NCBI GenBank assembly: GCA_003152355.1
Contig: PMAA01000035.1
Coordinates: 1 to 33,043, forward strand
Length of the DNA: 33,043 bases
DNA from: Acidobacteriota bacterium
GTDB taxonomy: Bacteria > Acidobacteriota > Terriglobia > Acidiferrales > UBA7541
Direction: 5' to 3'
Made by a program: the position numbers and the translations under genes
Part shown: positions 23,712 through 31,774 of the stretch, one piece after another
How the letters are laid out: every line of letters starts with the position of its first letter
Position numbering within the stretch: position 1 is the first letter of the stretch
Notes under the pieces: generated by a model
What the model was told of the DNA's origin: nothing
Databases searched by the model: none
The model's input: only the letters and a program-made list of their open reading frames with translations

Positions 23712-24464
23712 ATGAGTGCCTCACGCATCTATCGCGGCCTTCTGTCGGCGTTTCTGCTGACCGCAACGCTGGTTGTCACCGTCGCCCTCGCGCAGACACA
23801 CGAGACACGAGACGCCTCCGCGCGCGAATTGCAAGGCCGGGTCACGCTGATTCTCGCGAACTCACACGTGCCCGTAACAGACGCATCGAAAGTGGTGTAT
23901 TGGCTCGTTCCGCTCGATGGCAGCGCGGGGCTGCGAGCCGCCGGCGATCAGCACAAATACCAGATGGCCCAGCGCGACAAATCATTTCAACCGAATATGC
24001 TCGTCGTTCCCGTCGGAACCGCCGTGGATTTTCCAAATTACGATCCGTGGTTCCACAATGTGTTTTCGCTTTATCGAGGAAAGCGATTCGATCTCGGGCT
24101 CTATGAGGCTGGCTCGCGGAAGCAAGTGGTCTTTGACCGGCCAGGCCCGTCCTACATCTTTTGCAATATTCACCCGCAAATGCACGCAGTGGTGCTGGCC
24201 GTGGATTCGGAATATTTCGGAATTTCGGACAAAGTGGGAAGAGTTTCAATCGCGGATGTGCCCTCGGGAAAATACGAAATGCACGTCTGGTACGAGAATG
24301 CAGCACCGAAGAGCCTCGAGGCGCTTGAGCGCAGGGTAGAGATCGGCGATGGCAACCAGACTCTGCCGCCGGTTTCGATTTCCGCAGTGAAACAAGATCC
24401 GATGAAGCACACGAACAAGTATGGGCAGGATTACGATCCCGCGGACCAGACAGTCACGTATTGA
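23712..24464 (+). CDS. Secreted cupredoxin with type-1 copper site
   Basis: This 250-residue protein has a signal peptide (about 1-28, VTVALAQ). The copper ligands are visible: H115 in PWFHNVFSL and C151, H154, M157 in FCNIHPQM, which is the short CxxHxxM loop of amicyanin/plastocyanin-like proteins. An N-terminal beta domain (VTLILANSHVPVTDASKVVYW) precedes it, and a C-terminal carboxypeptidase-regulatory-like beta sandwich follows (DKVGRVSIADVPSGKYEMHVWYE). The protein would carry one electron or bind copper in the periplasm. Related proteins are often labelled methylamine utilization proteins, but no methylamine dehydrogenase is here. It starts 2 bp after the porin stop, so it is surely in the same operon, and the regulator gene follows after 52 bp. 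Confidence 0.9.
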   Translation: MSASRIYRGLLSAFLLTATLVVTVALAQTHETRDASARELQGRVTLILANSHVPVTDASKVVYWLVPLDGSAGLRAAGDQHKYQMAQRDKSFQPNMLVVPVGTAVDFPNYDPWFHNVFSLYRGKRFDLGLYEAGSRKQVVFDRPGPSYIFCNIHPQMHAVVLAVDSEYFGISDKVGRVSIADVPSGKYEMHVWYENAAPKSLEALERRVEIGDGNQTLPPVSISAVKQDPMKHTNKYGQDYDPADQTVTY

Positions 24465-24516
24465 GATTCGGAGCGGACGGTTCGATAGAAGGCACGCGCG
24501 AGTTGAAGGAGTTTCG

Positions 24517-25254
24517 ATGGATACAGTGCTAGTAGTTGAAGACAGCCGTCCGATGCAGCGGACGCTGCAACGATTGTTTGAGTCCGACGGCTTGCAAGTG
24601 CGCATCGCGGCGGATGGGATGGCCGGCCTCGAGAGTTTTCAGAACGAGACGCCTAGCGTCGTCGTGCTCGACCTCAAGTTGCCGCGTTTGCCGGGGAAGG
24701 AGCTATGCCGCGCGTTCAAAGCACATAAGTCGTCTGTACCGATAGTGGTTCTGAGCGCGAACGCCGATGTCGAGGACAAAGTGCTGCTGCTCGAGCTCGG
24801 CGCCGATGATTACGTTACGAAACCGTTCAGCCCAAAGGAACTGCTGGCGCGCGTCCGACGAGCGATGCGGCGCGGCAAGTCCGGCGTTCATGCGGCCGCA
24901 ACCGCCGAGACTGCGAGCCCAAGTCACGACGTTCTCCGATTCGCTGACGTTCAAATCGATTTTACGAGCATGGAAGGATCCCGCGCGGGAAAGCCGATTT
25001 CGCTGACGTCACAGGAGTTCAAGCTGCTGAAATTTTTTGCGGCAGCACCTGGGCGCGTAATCTCGCGCCAGGAACTATTGAATGAAGTCTGGGGTTACGA
25101 CAACTATCCGACGACGCGAACCGTGGATAACCACATTTTGCGGCTGCGGCAGAAGCTCGAGCCCGATCCGGCCAACCCGCGTTTCTTTTTGACGCTGCAT
25201 GGCACGGGATACAAATTCGTGGCAAGCGGCATGGCCGCGGTCGCGAAGAAATAA
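24517..25254 (+). CDS. OmpR/PhoB-family response regulator
   Basis: From ATG 24517 (ribosome-binding site GAAGGAG) the protein has 245 residues; the frame is open from 24421 but overlaps the cupredoxin gene. The receiver domain has the acidic pair in VVEDS (E8, D9), phospho-acceptor D52 in VVLDLKLP, S80 and K102 in DDYVTKPF. After a linker, the C-terminal winged helix has ISLTSQEFKLLKFFAAAPG, SRQELLNEVWG, TRTVDNHILRLRQKLE and the wing GTGYKFV. It is the cognate partner of the histidine kinase that starts 20 bp after its stop. It probably controls this operon, but the binding site is unknown. Confidence 0.95.
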   Translation: MDTVLVVEDSRPMQRTLQRLFESDGLQVRIAADGMAGLESFQNETPSVVVLDLKLPRLPGKELCRAFKAHKSSVPIVVLSANADVEDKVLLLELGADDYVTKPFSPKELLARVRRAMRRGKSGVHAAATAETASPSHDVLRFADVQIDFTSMEGSRAGKPISLTSQEFKLLKFFAAAPGRVISRQELLNEVWGYDNYPTTRTVDNHILRLRQKLEPDPANPRFFLTLHGTGYKFVASGMAAVAKK

Positions 25255-25274
25255 GGACGGCTCGCAAGGAAACT

Positions 25275-27038
25275 ATGTCGCGATTGCGCCTAAGGACGCA
25301 GCTTTTGATTTCGGGCCTGCTGATCATTTGCGGGCTTACGTGGGCGATCGTGTTGGTGATCCGGCACACGCTTCGCTCCGAAATCACGCAGCAAATGCGC
25401 GTCAGCACAGACGCTTCAATTCGGGCTTTCGAAAGCGTCCAGCACCAACGCGAGCAGCAATTGGCGCGCAGCGCGGCGATGTTGGCGTCGCTCCCCACGC
25501 TGAAAGCGCTGATGACCACCGAGCACGCACCCACCATTCAGGATGCATCGGAAGCATTTTGGAGACTCGGCGGCAGCGACCTCTTTCTTCTTGCCGACTC
25601 GGACGGGCGAGTATTGGGCATGCACGTGAGGCGTCCCGGCTTCGATAAAGGTCAGGCTGAAGTCGAGCTCAAGCGATCACTCGATCAGGGCGAAGATGCA
25701 GCGTGGTGGTATGCGGACGGCCAGCTCTACCAGGTGTTTCTGCATTCCATTCAGGCGGGAAGCGGAAGCGATTCGCAGCAGCTTGGAGTTGTGGCCCTCG
25801 GGTATCAGGTGGACACAGCCGTTGCCGAGCAGCTCGCCGCTGTGGCTGAAAGCCAAGTCGCGCTGACCACCGGCACGAACGTGATCGCGTCGACACTTTC
25901 GCTCGGTGAACAAGCCGAGCTCCAGCATTGGATCGCCGTAGACGGAGTACACTCCACATTGCCGCACGAGCTAACTCTTTACGGCAATGAATACGAGGCG
26001 GGCTCCGTCTTCATCCATCGTGCGCCGGGCACGCCGGTTCAATGCTACGTGCTGATGTCGCTCGAGCCGGTGAACCATTTCATCCGGCAACTCAATACCA
26101 CGATTTCCGTCGTTGGAATTTCTGCGGTGATCCTCGCAGCGCTTCTTCTTAGCATTTTTTCGCGCACGATTACTCACCCGCTGGACAACCTCGTTTCCGG
26201 CGTCCGCGCGCTTGCGGCAGGAAACTACACGTACTCGATCAAGCCGAGCGGGAGCAGCGAGGTGGCTGAATTGGGCGAGGCCTTCGCTACGATGCGGAGC
26301 GAGCTTCTTGAATCCCAGCGTCGGTGGGCGGCGACCGAGCGAGTTTCCGCGCTCGGCCGCGCGGCAAGCTCGATCTCGCATGATCTGCGGCATTCGCTCG
26401 CTGCCGTCGTGGCCAACGCCGAATTCCTCTACGACGCGGAGAAACTGAAGCTCGATCGAGATGAAATTTATCACGAGATCAAAATCGCCTCGGAACAAAT
26501 GACGGACTTGCTGGATTCGCTGCGGGAACTGGCGCGCGAGGACAGCTCAATCTCGTCATCGGCTGCGTTCATGGACCAGACTGTCCGGCGCGCGATAGAC
26601 GCCGTACTCACGCGCCCTGAACTGCGCAACCGCAACATCGCCATCAGCACCTCCGGCGACATGGAGGGCGTGTTCGATGCCAAAAAGATCGAGCGGGCCT
26701 TTTTCAATCTTTTATTGAATGCGTGTGAAGCTACCGTCCCGGGGCAAGGCCAGATTCGAATTGATATTCGCTCCACGGCGGAAGCTTTTGAAATCCGGGT
26801 GACGGACAACGGAACTGGGATTCCGGATGCTATTCGCGCGACGCTATTTGACCCGTTCATCAGTTCGGGAAAGCCAAGCGGCACTGGCTTGGGCCTCGCG
26901 ATCGTGAAGAAAATCATCCACGACCACGACGGTTCCATTGAAGTGGAACGGACTTCTGAATCCGGAACTATATTCTTGATTCAGTTCCCGCGGTTCTCGA
27001 GGATGTTGACTCCGAGCGAGAATCCCGTGATGCAGTAA
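25275..27038 (+). CDS. Membrane sensor histidine kinase
   Basis: This 587-residue protein has TM1 (about 10-30), a periplasmic sensor of about 245 residues and TM2 (about 276-295). A HAMP-type linker follows (THPLDNLVSGVRALAAGNY). The dimerisation and phospho-acceptor box is SSISHDLRHSLAAVV (H369), and the ATPase domain has FFNLLLNACEA, DNGTGIPD, and SGTGLGLAIVKK. The sensor part is probably a Cache-like double-domain, as suggested by LFLLADSDGRVLGMHV and WWYADGQLYQVFLHSI. A ribosome-binding site AAGGAAA precedes ATG 25275. By position it would sense a periplasmic signal related to the porin and cupredoxin. The two-component pair at the end of the operon suggests autoregulation. Confidence 0.94.
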   Translation: MSRLRLRTQLLISGLLIICGLTWAIVLVIRHTLRSEITQQMRVSTDASIRAFESVQHQREQQLARSAAMLASLPTLKALMTTEHAPTIQDASEAFWRLGGSDLFLLADSDGRVLGMHVRRPGFDKGQAEVELKRSLDQGEDAAWWYADGQLYQVFLHSIQAGSGSDSQQLGVVALGYQVDTAVAEQLAAVAESQVALTTGTNVIASTLSLGEQAELQHWIAVDGVHSTLPHELTLYGNEYEAGSVFIHRAPGTPVQCYVLMSLEPVNHFIRQLNTTISVVGISAVILAALLLSIFSRTITHPLDNLVSGVRALAAGNYTYSIKPSGSSEVAELGEAFATMRSELLESQRRWAATERVSALGRAASSISHDLRHSLAAVVANAEFLYDAEKLKLDRDEIYHEIKIASEQMTDLLDSLRELAREDSSISSSAAFMDQTVRRAIDAVLTRPELRNRNIAISTSGDMEGVFDAKKIERAFFNLLLNACEATVPGQGQIRIDIRSTAEAFEIRVTDNGTGIPDAIRATLFDPFISSGKPSGTGLGLAIVKKIIHDHDGSIEVERTSESGTIFLIQFPRFSRMLTPSENPVMQ

Positions 27039-27104
27039 AGCACACCAAAACTTCCATTCCATCCGCACTGCACGCCGCAAAATCTAGCCTGGGAACGGCG
27101 ATCG

Positions 27105-28265
27105 TCAGGGCGATTTTTGTCCCGCAGCCGCAGGCGGTGGCGGCGGCATTATGAATTTCGAGTCGTCTACCGGGACATTTTGATGAAGCTCTTCAATTTG
27201 GATTGTGAAGCGGCCGCTCGGGCGAGCGATGGTCCAGCGATAGGGCACCTTCACTCCCCCCGCATCGCGATAGTCTGCGAAATCAATTTGCGTGGGATTG
27301 CTCCCGAGCGGCGTATCAACCAGACGCACGAGCCGCACAAGCAAGCCCGATTGCGCGTCGAAATAAAACTTCACGGGCGGCTTGCCTTCGTTGAAAGCGA
27401 AGATCACATAGACTTCGCGGTCGCCGATCTTTTCCTGACTCCTTACGCGGAACGATTGAAATAGCTGCTTCAAGTCTGCCGCGAAAAAGAGTTCCGCATC
27501 CATACGAACGTTGTCAGTCTCCGCCGCGGACATTTCACGAGTCGGCCGGCCGGGCGAGCTGAGCCAGCCCACGTGGCCGTCGAACGCCGTGCTGGTGTCG
27601 CCGCCCGGCATGTGCACGATCGCGATGCGCTTGTCAGGCGCCTTGGCGTACACATCCACAGGCGCCTTCATCTCGCCCGCGGTCAGCGTACCCTTCTCCA
27701 CGCGGCTCGTTATTTTCTGAATCGCGTCCTTGCCGCCGAGCGCTTCGACGTATTTGTCAATGAGCTGATCGGCCTTCGGCAAATTCTCGGAAGGCACAGC
27801 CGCCACTTCGGTCGCCGGTTTAGGTTCCGACTCGAGGATCACGGGCGTTCCGACAGGGTCCGTCGAGCCACGGTGGCAGGTATAACAAGTGACTTCGCGC
27901 TTGCCTTCAAACGTTTCCTTGTTGGCCGTGAACATCATCTGCATCATCTTTCGGGCAGTGACTTTCTCATCCTTGTCGTCTTTCTCGAACGCGTTCTTGA
28001 CGTGGCAGAACTCGCATTCGACTCCCAAGGACGCGGCGATGAATTGCATCGCCGGTATCACTTGATCTGCCGGAACCCCCTTCAGCACCTGAATGTTCTT
28101 GAAAACTTGCTCGGCCATTTTCGGAGTCTGCGTTGGAGCGGACTGCGGCGCGGCCTGTAGCGCGGTCGAGGGTGCGGTTTGGCCCCGGGCGCCGACTCCA
28201 GCCAAAACCAGCGAGAAGACAAATACAATCAGAGCGACGCTCGATTGTCTGAAGATCCCGCGCAT
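27105..28265 (-). CDS. Secreted dihaem cytochrome c (reaction-centre cytochrome-like) with C-terminal lipoprotein-carrier-like domain
   Basis: This 386-residue protein has a signal peptide (about 1-29) and two CxxCH haem sites: CEFCH (84-88) and CYTCH (127-131). Motifs such as IQVLKGVPADQVIPAMQFIAASLGVECEFCH match the photosynthetic reaction-centre cytochrome family found in non-photosynthetic Acidobacteria; M73 is a likely axial ligand. The second half (about 160-386) is a beta-rich domain with ALGGKDAIQKITSRVEKGTL, DGHVGWLSSPG and PVKFYFDAQSGLLVRLV, resembling LolA/LolB-type carrier domains. The ATG is preceded by GAGGTGAA and a TAGAAT hexamer lies at 28301-28296 on the minus strand. The role is probably periplasmic electron transfer. 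The fusion with the second domain is recorded in many acidobacterial proteins by my recollection, not checked. Confidence 0.86.
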   Translation of the reverse strand: MRGIFRQSSVALIVFVFSLVLAGVGARGQTAPSTALQAAPQSAPTQTPKMAEQVFKNIQVLKGVPADQVIPAMQFIAASLGVECEFCHVKNAFEKDDKDEKVTARKMMQMMFTANKETFEGKREVTCYTCHRGSTDPVGTPVILESEPKPATEVAAVPSENLPKADQLIDKYVEALGGKDAIQKITSRVEKGTLTAGEMKAPVDVYAKAPDKRIAIVHMPGGDTSTAFDGHVGWLSSPGRPTREMSAAETDNVRMDAELFFAADLKQLFQSFRVRSQEKIGDREVYVIFAFNEGKPPVKFYFDAQSGLLVRLVRLVDTPLGSNPTQIDFADYRDAGGVKVPYRWTIARPSGRFTIQIEELHQNVPVDDSKFIMPPPPPAAAGQKSP

Positions 28266-28462
28266 AGAAGTTCACCTCACGGAAGAAACGGCGAGATTCT
28301 AGCAGAAGGATGCGGCGAGTGCGCTCCTTTGTGAGAAATTGTGAAGATATTCTAAATTTGGGGTTTAATATCCGGGGAAATTGCCGCGATGTTCAGGTAT
28401 TTTGTAATTTGCAACTCGGAGAAGAGTGTTCGCGTCAAATTGGATAGAGCGGATACTTTCAG

Positions 28463-28486
28463 AGGAGCATAGGAGCATAGGAGCAT
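28463..28486 (+). repeat. Three tandem copies of AGGAGCAT forming the ribosome-binding site
   Basis: The 8-bp unit AGGAGCAT is present three times without interruption at 28463-28470, 28471-28478 and 28479-28486, and the ATG begins at 28487. Each copy holds an AGGAG Shine-Dalgarno core; the middle copy is 11 nt and the last copy 3 nt from the start. Copy-number changes by slippage would alter translation. Confidence 0.85.
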
Positions 28487-29434
28487 ATGAAGAAACTCAC
28501 AGCGGCGGCGACGCTACTACTTGTAGCCGTTTTGTTGATTGCGGCATCGCGCCATCTTCAGGCGCAGCAGGAAAATCTTTCGGCAACGGTTCCCGTGCGA
28601 ACCGTTGTGACGGTACTCGGAAAGAATTTTTCGGAGCCGCCGGCAGTAAGCCGCGATGATATTCAGGTTTATGAAGGCAAGGACAAACTCACCGTGAGCG
28701 AATGGACTCCGGCCCAGGGCGACCGGGGAGCTCTCGATTTTGCCATCGTGGTCGACGATGAATTGAATTCCGATATCGGACTCCAATTCAATGACATCAA
28801 GGATTTCATCCGCGAGATGCCGCCTTCAACGCGCGTCGCTTTGTTCTACGCGTCGAACGGAACTGTGACGATCGCGCAGGATTTCACAACAGACCACGAA
28901 GCAGCCGCGAAGGCGCTGCGGCTTCCGTTTGGCCGCGTGGCTGCGTATGCCAGCGATTTTCTTTCGCTCAACGATCTGATGAAGCGCTGGCCATCGACAA
29001 GTTCGCGGAAGGAAATGCTTCTCGTCGCAGACGGGATCGACCGGTTCCGCGGAGATATTCCCGAAAGCCCCGATCTCGAAGCGAACATCGACCGCGCACA
29101 AAAATCCGGTTTTATCATTCACACGATTTACGCGCGGGGCGTGGGCCTCGCGGGCCGCAACTTTTTCCGTGTCAATCTAGGTCAGAGCAATCTGTCGCGG
29201 CTGGCCGACGAGACCGGCGGTGAAGCTTTCTTTCAGGGCACGATGACGCCGATTGCTTATGCGCCGTTCCTGCACCAGCTCTCAATCGCGCTACAGCACC
29301 AGTTTTGGCTCACAGCGCTCGCGAAGCCTGGGAAAAAGGGCGGCCTGCGGCGAATTCGTGTTCGCACCGAGGTCTCGGGCGTCGATATTTCTGCGCCTGA
29401 GAATCTCTACGTGCCGGGCCTCGAAGGGAAGTAA
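28487..29434 (+). CDS. Acidobacterial VWFA-domain secreted protein
   Basis: This 315-residue protein has a signal peptide (about 1-26, ending HLQAQ). It has the layout of the acidobacterial VWFA family: an N-terminal beta domain (VPVRTVVTVLGKNF, IQVYEGKDKLTVSEW), then a von Willebrand A fold (FAIVVDDELNSDIG, TRVALFYASNGTVTIAQDF, MLLVADGIDRFRG, SGFIIHTIYARG). The metal-site motif DxSxS is not kept (VDDELNS), so metal-dependent adhesion is doubtful. Such proteins are secreted, often in many copies per genome, with unknown function. The start is fixed by the tandem ribosome-binding motifs immediately upstream. It is transcribed divergently from the cytochrome gene. Confidence 0.88.
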   Translation: MKKLTAAATLLLVAVLLIAASRHLQAQQENLSATVPVRTVVTVLGKNFSEPPAVSRDDIQVYEGKDKLTVSEWTPAQGDRGALDFAIVVDDELNSDIGLQFNDIKDFIREMPPSTRVALFYASNGTVTIAQDFTTDHEAAAKALRLPFGRVAAYASDFLSLNDLMKRWPSTSSRKEMLLVADGIDRFRGDIPESPDLEANIDRAQKSGFIIHTIYARGVGLAGRNFFRVNLGQSNLSRLADETGGEAFFQGTMTPIAYAPFLHQLSIALQHQFWLTALAKPGKKGGLRRIRVRTEVSGVDISAPENLYVPGLEGK

Positions 29435-29591
29435 CGCAGCAGACGCGGCCTGAGACGATTCATAAGTTACCGACGTAACCGCGCCGGCGGATGTGCGAGA
29501 TAAGCCGCACTGCGATGGCTTTGCGTTTGATTGAGAATAACTGCAACGTAAAACTTTGAAGCCGGCCCGGGCGAACGCGCCCTAGTCCTAT

Positions 29592-29626
29592 GAATGTGAA
29601 CAGCGCATAACACTGCGTTCACATTC
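29592..29626. repeat. Perfect 10-bp inverted repeat between VWFA and multicopper oxidase genes
   Basis: GAATGTGAAC (29592-29601) and GTTCACATTC (29617-29626) are perfect arms separated by 15 bp, 158 bp after the VWFA stop and 105 bp before the oxidase start. TTCT and an AT-rich stretch follow. It could be an operator for a dimeric regulator of the oxidase gene or a terminator of the VWFA gene. The rest of the 297-bp gap shows only short symmetries such as GTTAC/GTAAC at 29466-29479. Confidence 0.5.
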
Positions 29627-29731
29627 TTCTAATATTGCTGGCTCAGACTCTGCGTTTACGCGAACCGTCCTCGCAATCTCGCTAGGCGGAGCCTAAGACA
29701 TTTCTGCATTGCAATCGGGTAGGTACGTGGT

Positions 29732-31483
29732 GTGCATTCGCTAAACAAATTTATCTTCGGCGCCGCGATGCTGTGCCTCATGCCGAATTTCGCTCGGGCG
29801 CAATCGTCTCCAAGTCCAGATTGTCCGCGCCCGGCCGTCGGAAGCCAAATTGTTGAACCCGAAGATCTGCGCAGTCACGATGGAGTTCTCAAGGTCGTTC
29901 TGACATTCAAGAAATCCTCCGGGGCCAATGGAGACACACGCTATTGCTACATCGCTGCGGATGGGAGCGAGGCTCCTACCTTGCGTGTGAACCCAGGCGA
30001 TCTGTTGATACTTAGACTGAGAAACGATTTGCCAGCGTCACCTAAGCCAGCGGTAATGGCGATGGGTCCGAAAGGTGCCGCGCCCAGTGAAACGTGCGCC
30101 AGCCGCGAGATGACAGCCGAGTCCACGAATCTCCATTTTCATGGTCTCTCGATACCGCCGCTGTGCCATCAAGACGACGTGCTCAACACTTCGATACAGC
30201 CGTCCGATCAGCCATTCGAGTACCGGTTTCGGATTCCCGCCGATCAGCCTCCCGGTTTGTATTGGTATCACCCGCATATCCACGGCTTAACCAAAACGCA
30301 GGTGCTGGGAGGAGCTTCAGGGGCCCTCATCGTTGAAGGGATCGAGCGTGCAAATAAAGCCGTGGCGGGATTGCCGGAACGAGTGCTGATTATTCGCGAT
30401 CAAAATTTACTGAACCCGAACGCGCCACCTTCCAAATCGGAGCCCGTTTTGCCGAAGATGCTCCTTGATCGTGACGGAGATGCCGCCAACAATGGAACGG
30501 GCTTTGGGCAGCCGGCAAAAGATCTTTCGATCAATTTTGTGCCAGTCCCTTATCCAGATTATCCACCTGCCGTGATCGAGATGAAACCGGAGGAAACGCA
30601 GCTCTGGCGAGTGTTGAACGCCTCGGCCATTACGTACCTAAATTTGGCGGTTCTTTTTAACCGCGCGCCGCAAAAACTCGGCCTCGTCGCTCTGGACGGC
30701 GTACCGCTGAACGAGAACGGCACGATGGGCGATTTTGTAGATTGGCAGACTCACCTCGGTGTGCCGCCGGGCTCGCGAGTGGAATTCATTGTCAAAGGCC
30801 CTCCTTTGGGCGTTTCGGGGCTTCTTGTGACACGTACCGTCGACACTGGGGCGGGAGGAGAGAACGATCCCAATCGCGCGCTCGCCACACTTAAGTCCTC
30901 TGAAGAATCTACGGAGCCCCGTTCAAAGCCGGCCGCCTCGCCCACTCCACTTCCCGCTTCTCAAATGGCGTGGCTGGGAAATGTGGCTCCCGTACGTACG
31001 CGAAGGCTGTACTTCTCGGAAAAGCTGCTCGATCCGAATAACCCCAACAGCGCGACTACTTTCTACATTACGGTAGATGGCCAGACACCTGCGCCTTTCG
31101 ATCCGCAGTCGGGCATACCGAACATTGTCGCCAAGCAGGGAACCGTAGAAGATTGGATCATAGAGAACCGGTCGAATGAGCTGCACGCATTCCACATTCA
31201 TCAAATGCACTTCATGCTGCTTGATTATCTCGGGAAACCCGTAAATGAACCCTTTCTACGCGATACCGTCAATGTGCCTTACTTTGACGGCAGGGCCCTT
31301 GAATATCCGAGTGTTAGATTACGAATGGATTTTCGAGATCCGAATGTTGTCGGGACATTTCCGTACCATTGTCATCTTTTGGAACACGAGGATGGCGGGA
31401 TGATGGGACTCGTTCGGGTCGAACCTGCTGATCAGTCGAAAGCTTCCCCGGTTTCGAGCAAAGTCCCGGCGGCTGCCCAGTAA
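29732..31483 (+). CDS. Secreted multicopper oxidase
   Basis: The start is GTG 29732, with a signal peptide (about 1-24, LCLMPNFARAQ). The 583 residues contain all copper motifs: HFHG (H135, H137), HPHIHG (H180, H182, H184), HAFHIHQMH (H485, H488, H490), and HCHLLEHEDGGMM (H546, C547, H548, H552, axial M557 or M558). The set is that of three-domain laccase/CotA/FtsP-like enzymes, which oxidise Cu(I), Mn(II), phenols or other donors with four-electron reduction of O2 to water. Met-rich loops typical of CueO cuprous oxidases are not obvious. There are two linker or insert regions (near 30840-30960, Ser/Pro-rich). It is the third copper or haem protein in this half of the window. The substrate is not determined. 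Confidence 0.93.
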   Translation: MHSLNKFIFGAAMLCLMPNFARAQSSPSPDCPRPAVGSQIVEPEDLRSHDGVLKVVLTFKKSSGANGDTRYCYIAADGSEAPTLRVNPGDLLILRLRNDLPASPKPAVMAMGPKGAAPSETCASREMTAESTNLHFHGLSIPPLCHQDDVLNTSIQPSDQPFEYRFRIPADQPPGLYWYHPHIHGLTKTQVLGGASGALIVEGIERANKAVAGLPERVLIIRDQNLLNPNAPPSKSEPVLPKMLLDRDGDAANNGTGFGQPAKDLSINFVPVPYPDYPPAVIEMKPEETQLWRVLNASAITYLNLAVLFNRAPQKLGLVALDGVPLNENGTMGDFVDWQTHLGVPPGSRVEFIVKGPPLGVSGLLVTRTVDTGAGGENDPNRALATLKSSEESTEPRSKPAASPTPLPASQMAWLGNVAPVRTRRLYFSEKLLDPNNPNSATTFYITVDGQTPAPFDPQSGIPNIVAKQGTVEDWIIENRSNELHAFHIHQMHFMLLDYLGKPVNEPFLRDTVNVPYFDGRALEYPSVRLRMDFRDPNVVGTFPYHCHLLEHEDGGMMGLVRVEPADQSKASPVSSKVPAAAQ

Positions 31484-31553
31484 CATCGTTCCGTTGACAT
31501 GAGCCAAAATTTAACAAGAGCTCTTTCACTGCCTGGTACGGTGAAATGGGATC

Positions 31554-31574
31554 GCGCTGAACCTTATTCAGTGC
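31554..31574 (+). terminator. Hairpin downstream of the oxidase gene
   Basis: GCGCTGAA (31554-31561) pairs with TTCAGTGC (31567-31574), with one G-T wobble, around CCTTA, 70 nt after the stop. No T-run follows. It is a weak terminator candidate in an otherwise featureless 291-bp gap. Confidence 0.3.
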
Positions 31575-31774
31575 TCGACACTTACCGCGATCGTCGTGTT
31601 ATAGGGCGCAGTGCGAAATATTTCTCACTGCCAGTTATTTCTTCATGAAATCAATTCAGCATTCATCTGGGTGTCACCTCCCAATAACAATCAGCGCATA
31701 TAAGCATCACGCTAGCAGAACACCCCAGTACGTAATCGCCGGATAAATCGAAATGTGAAAGAGGAGGAGACCGC

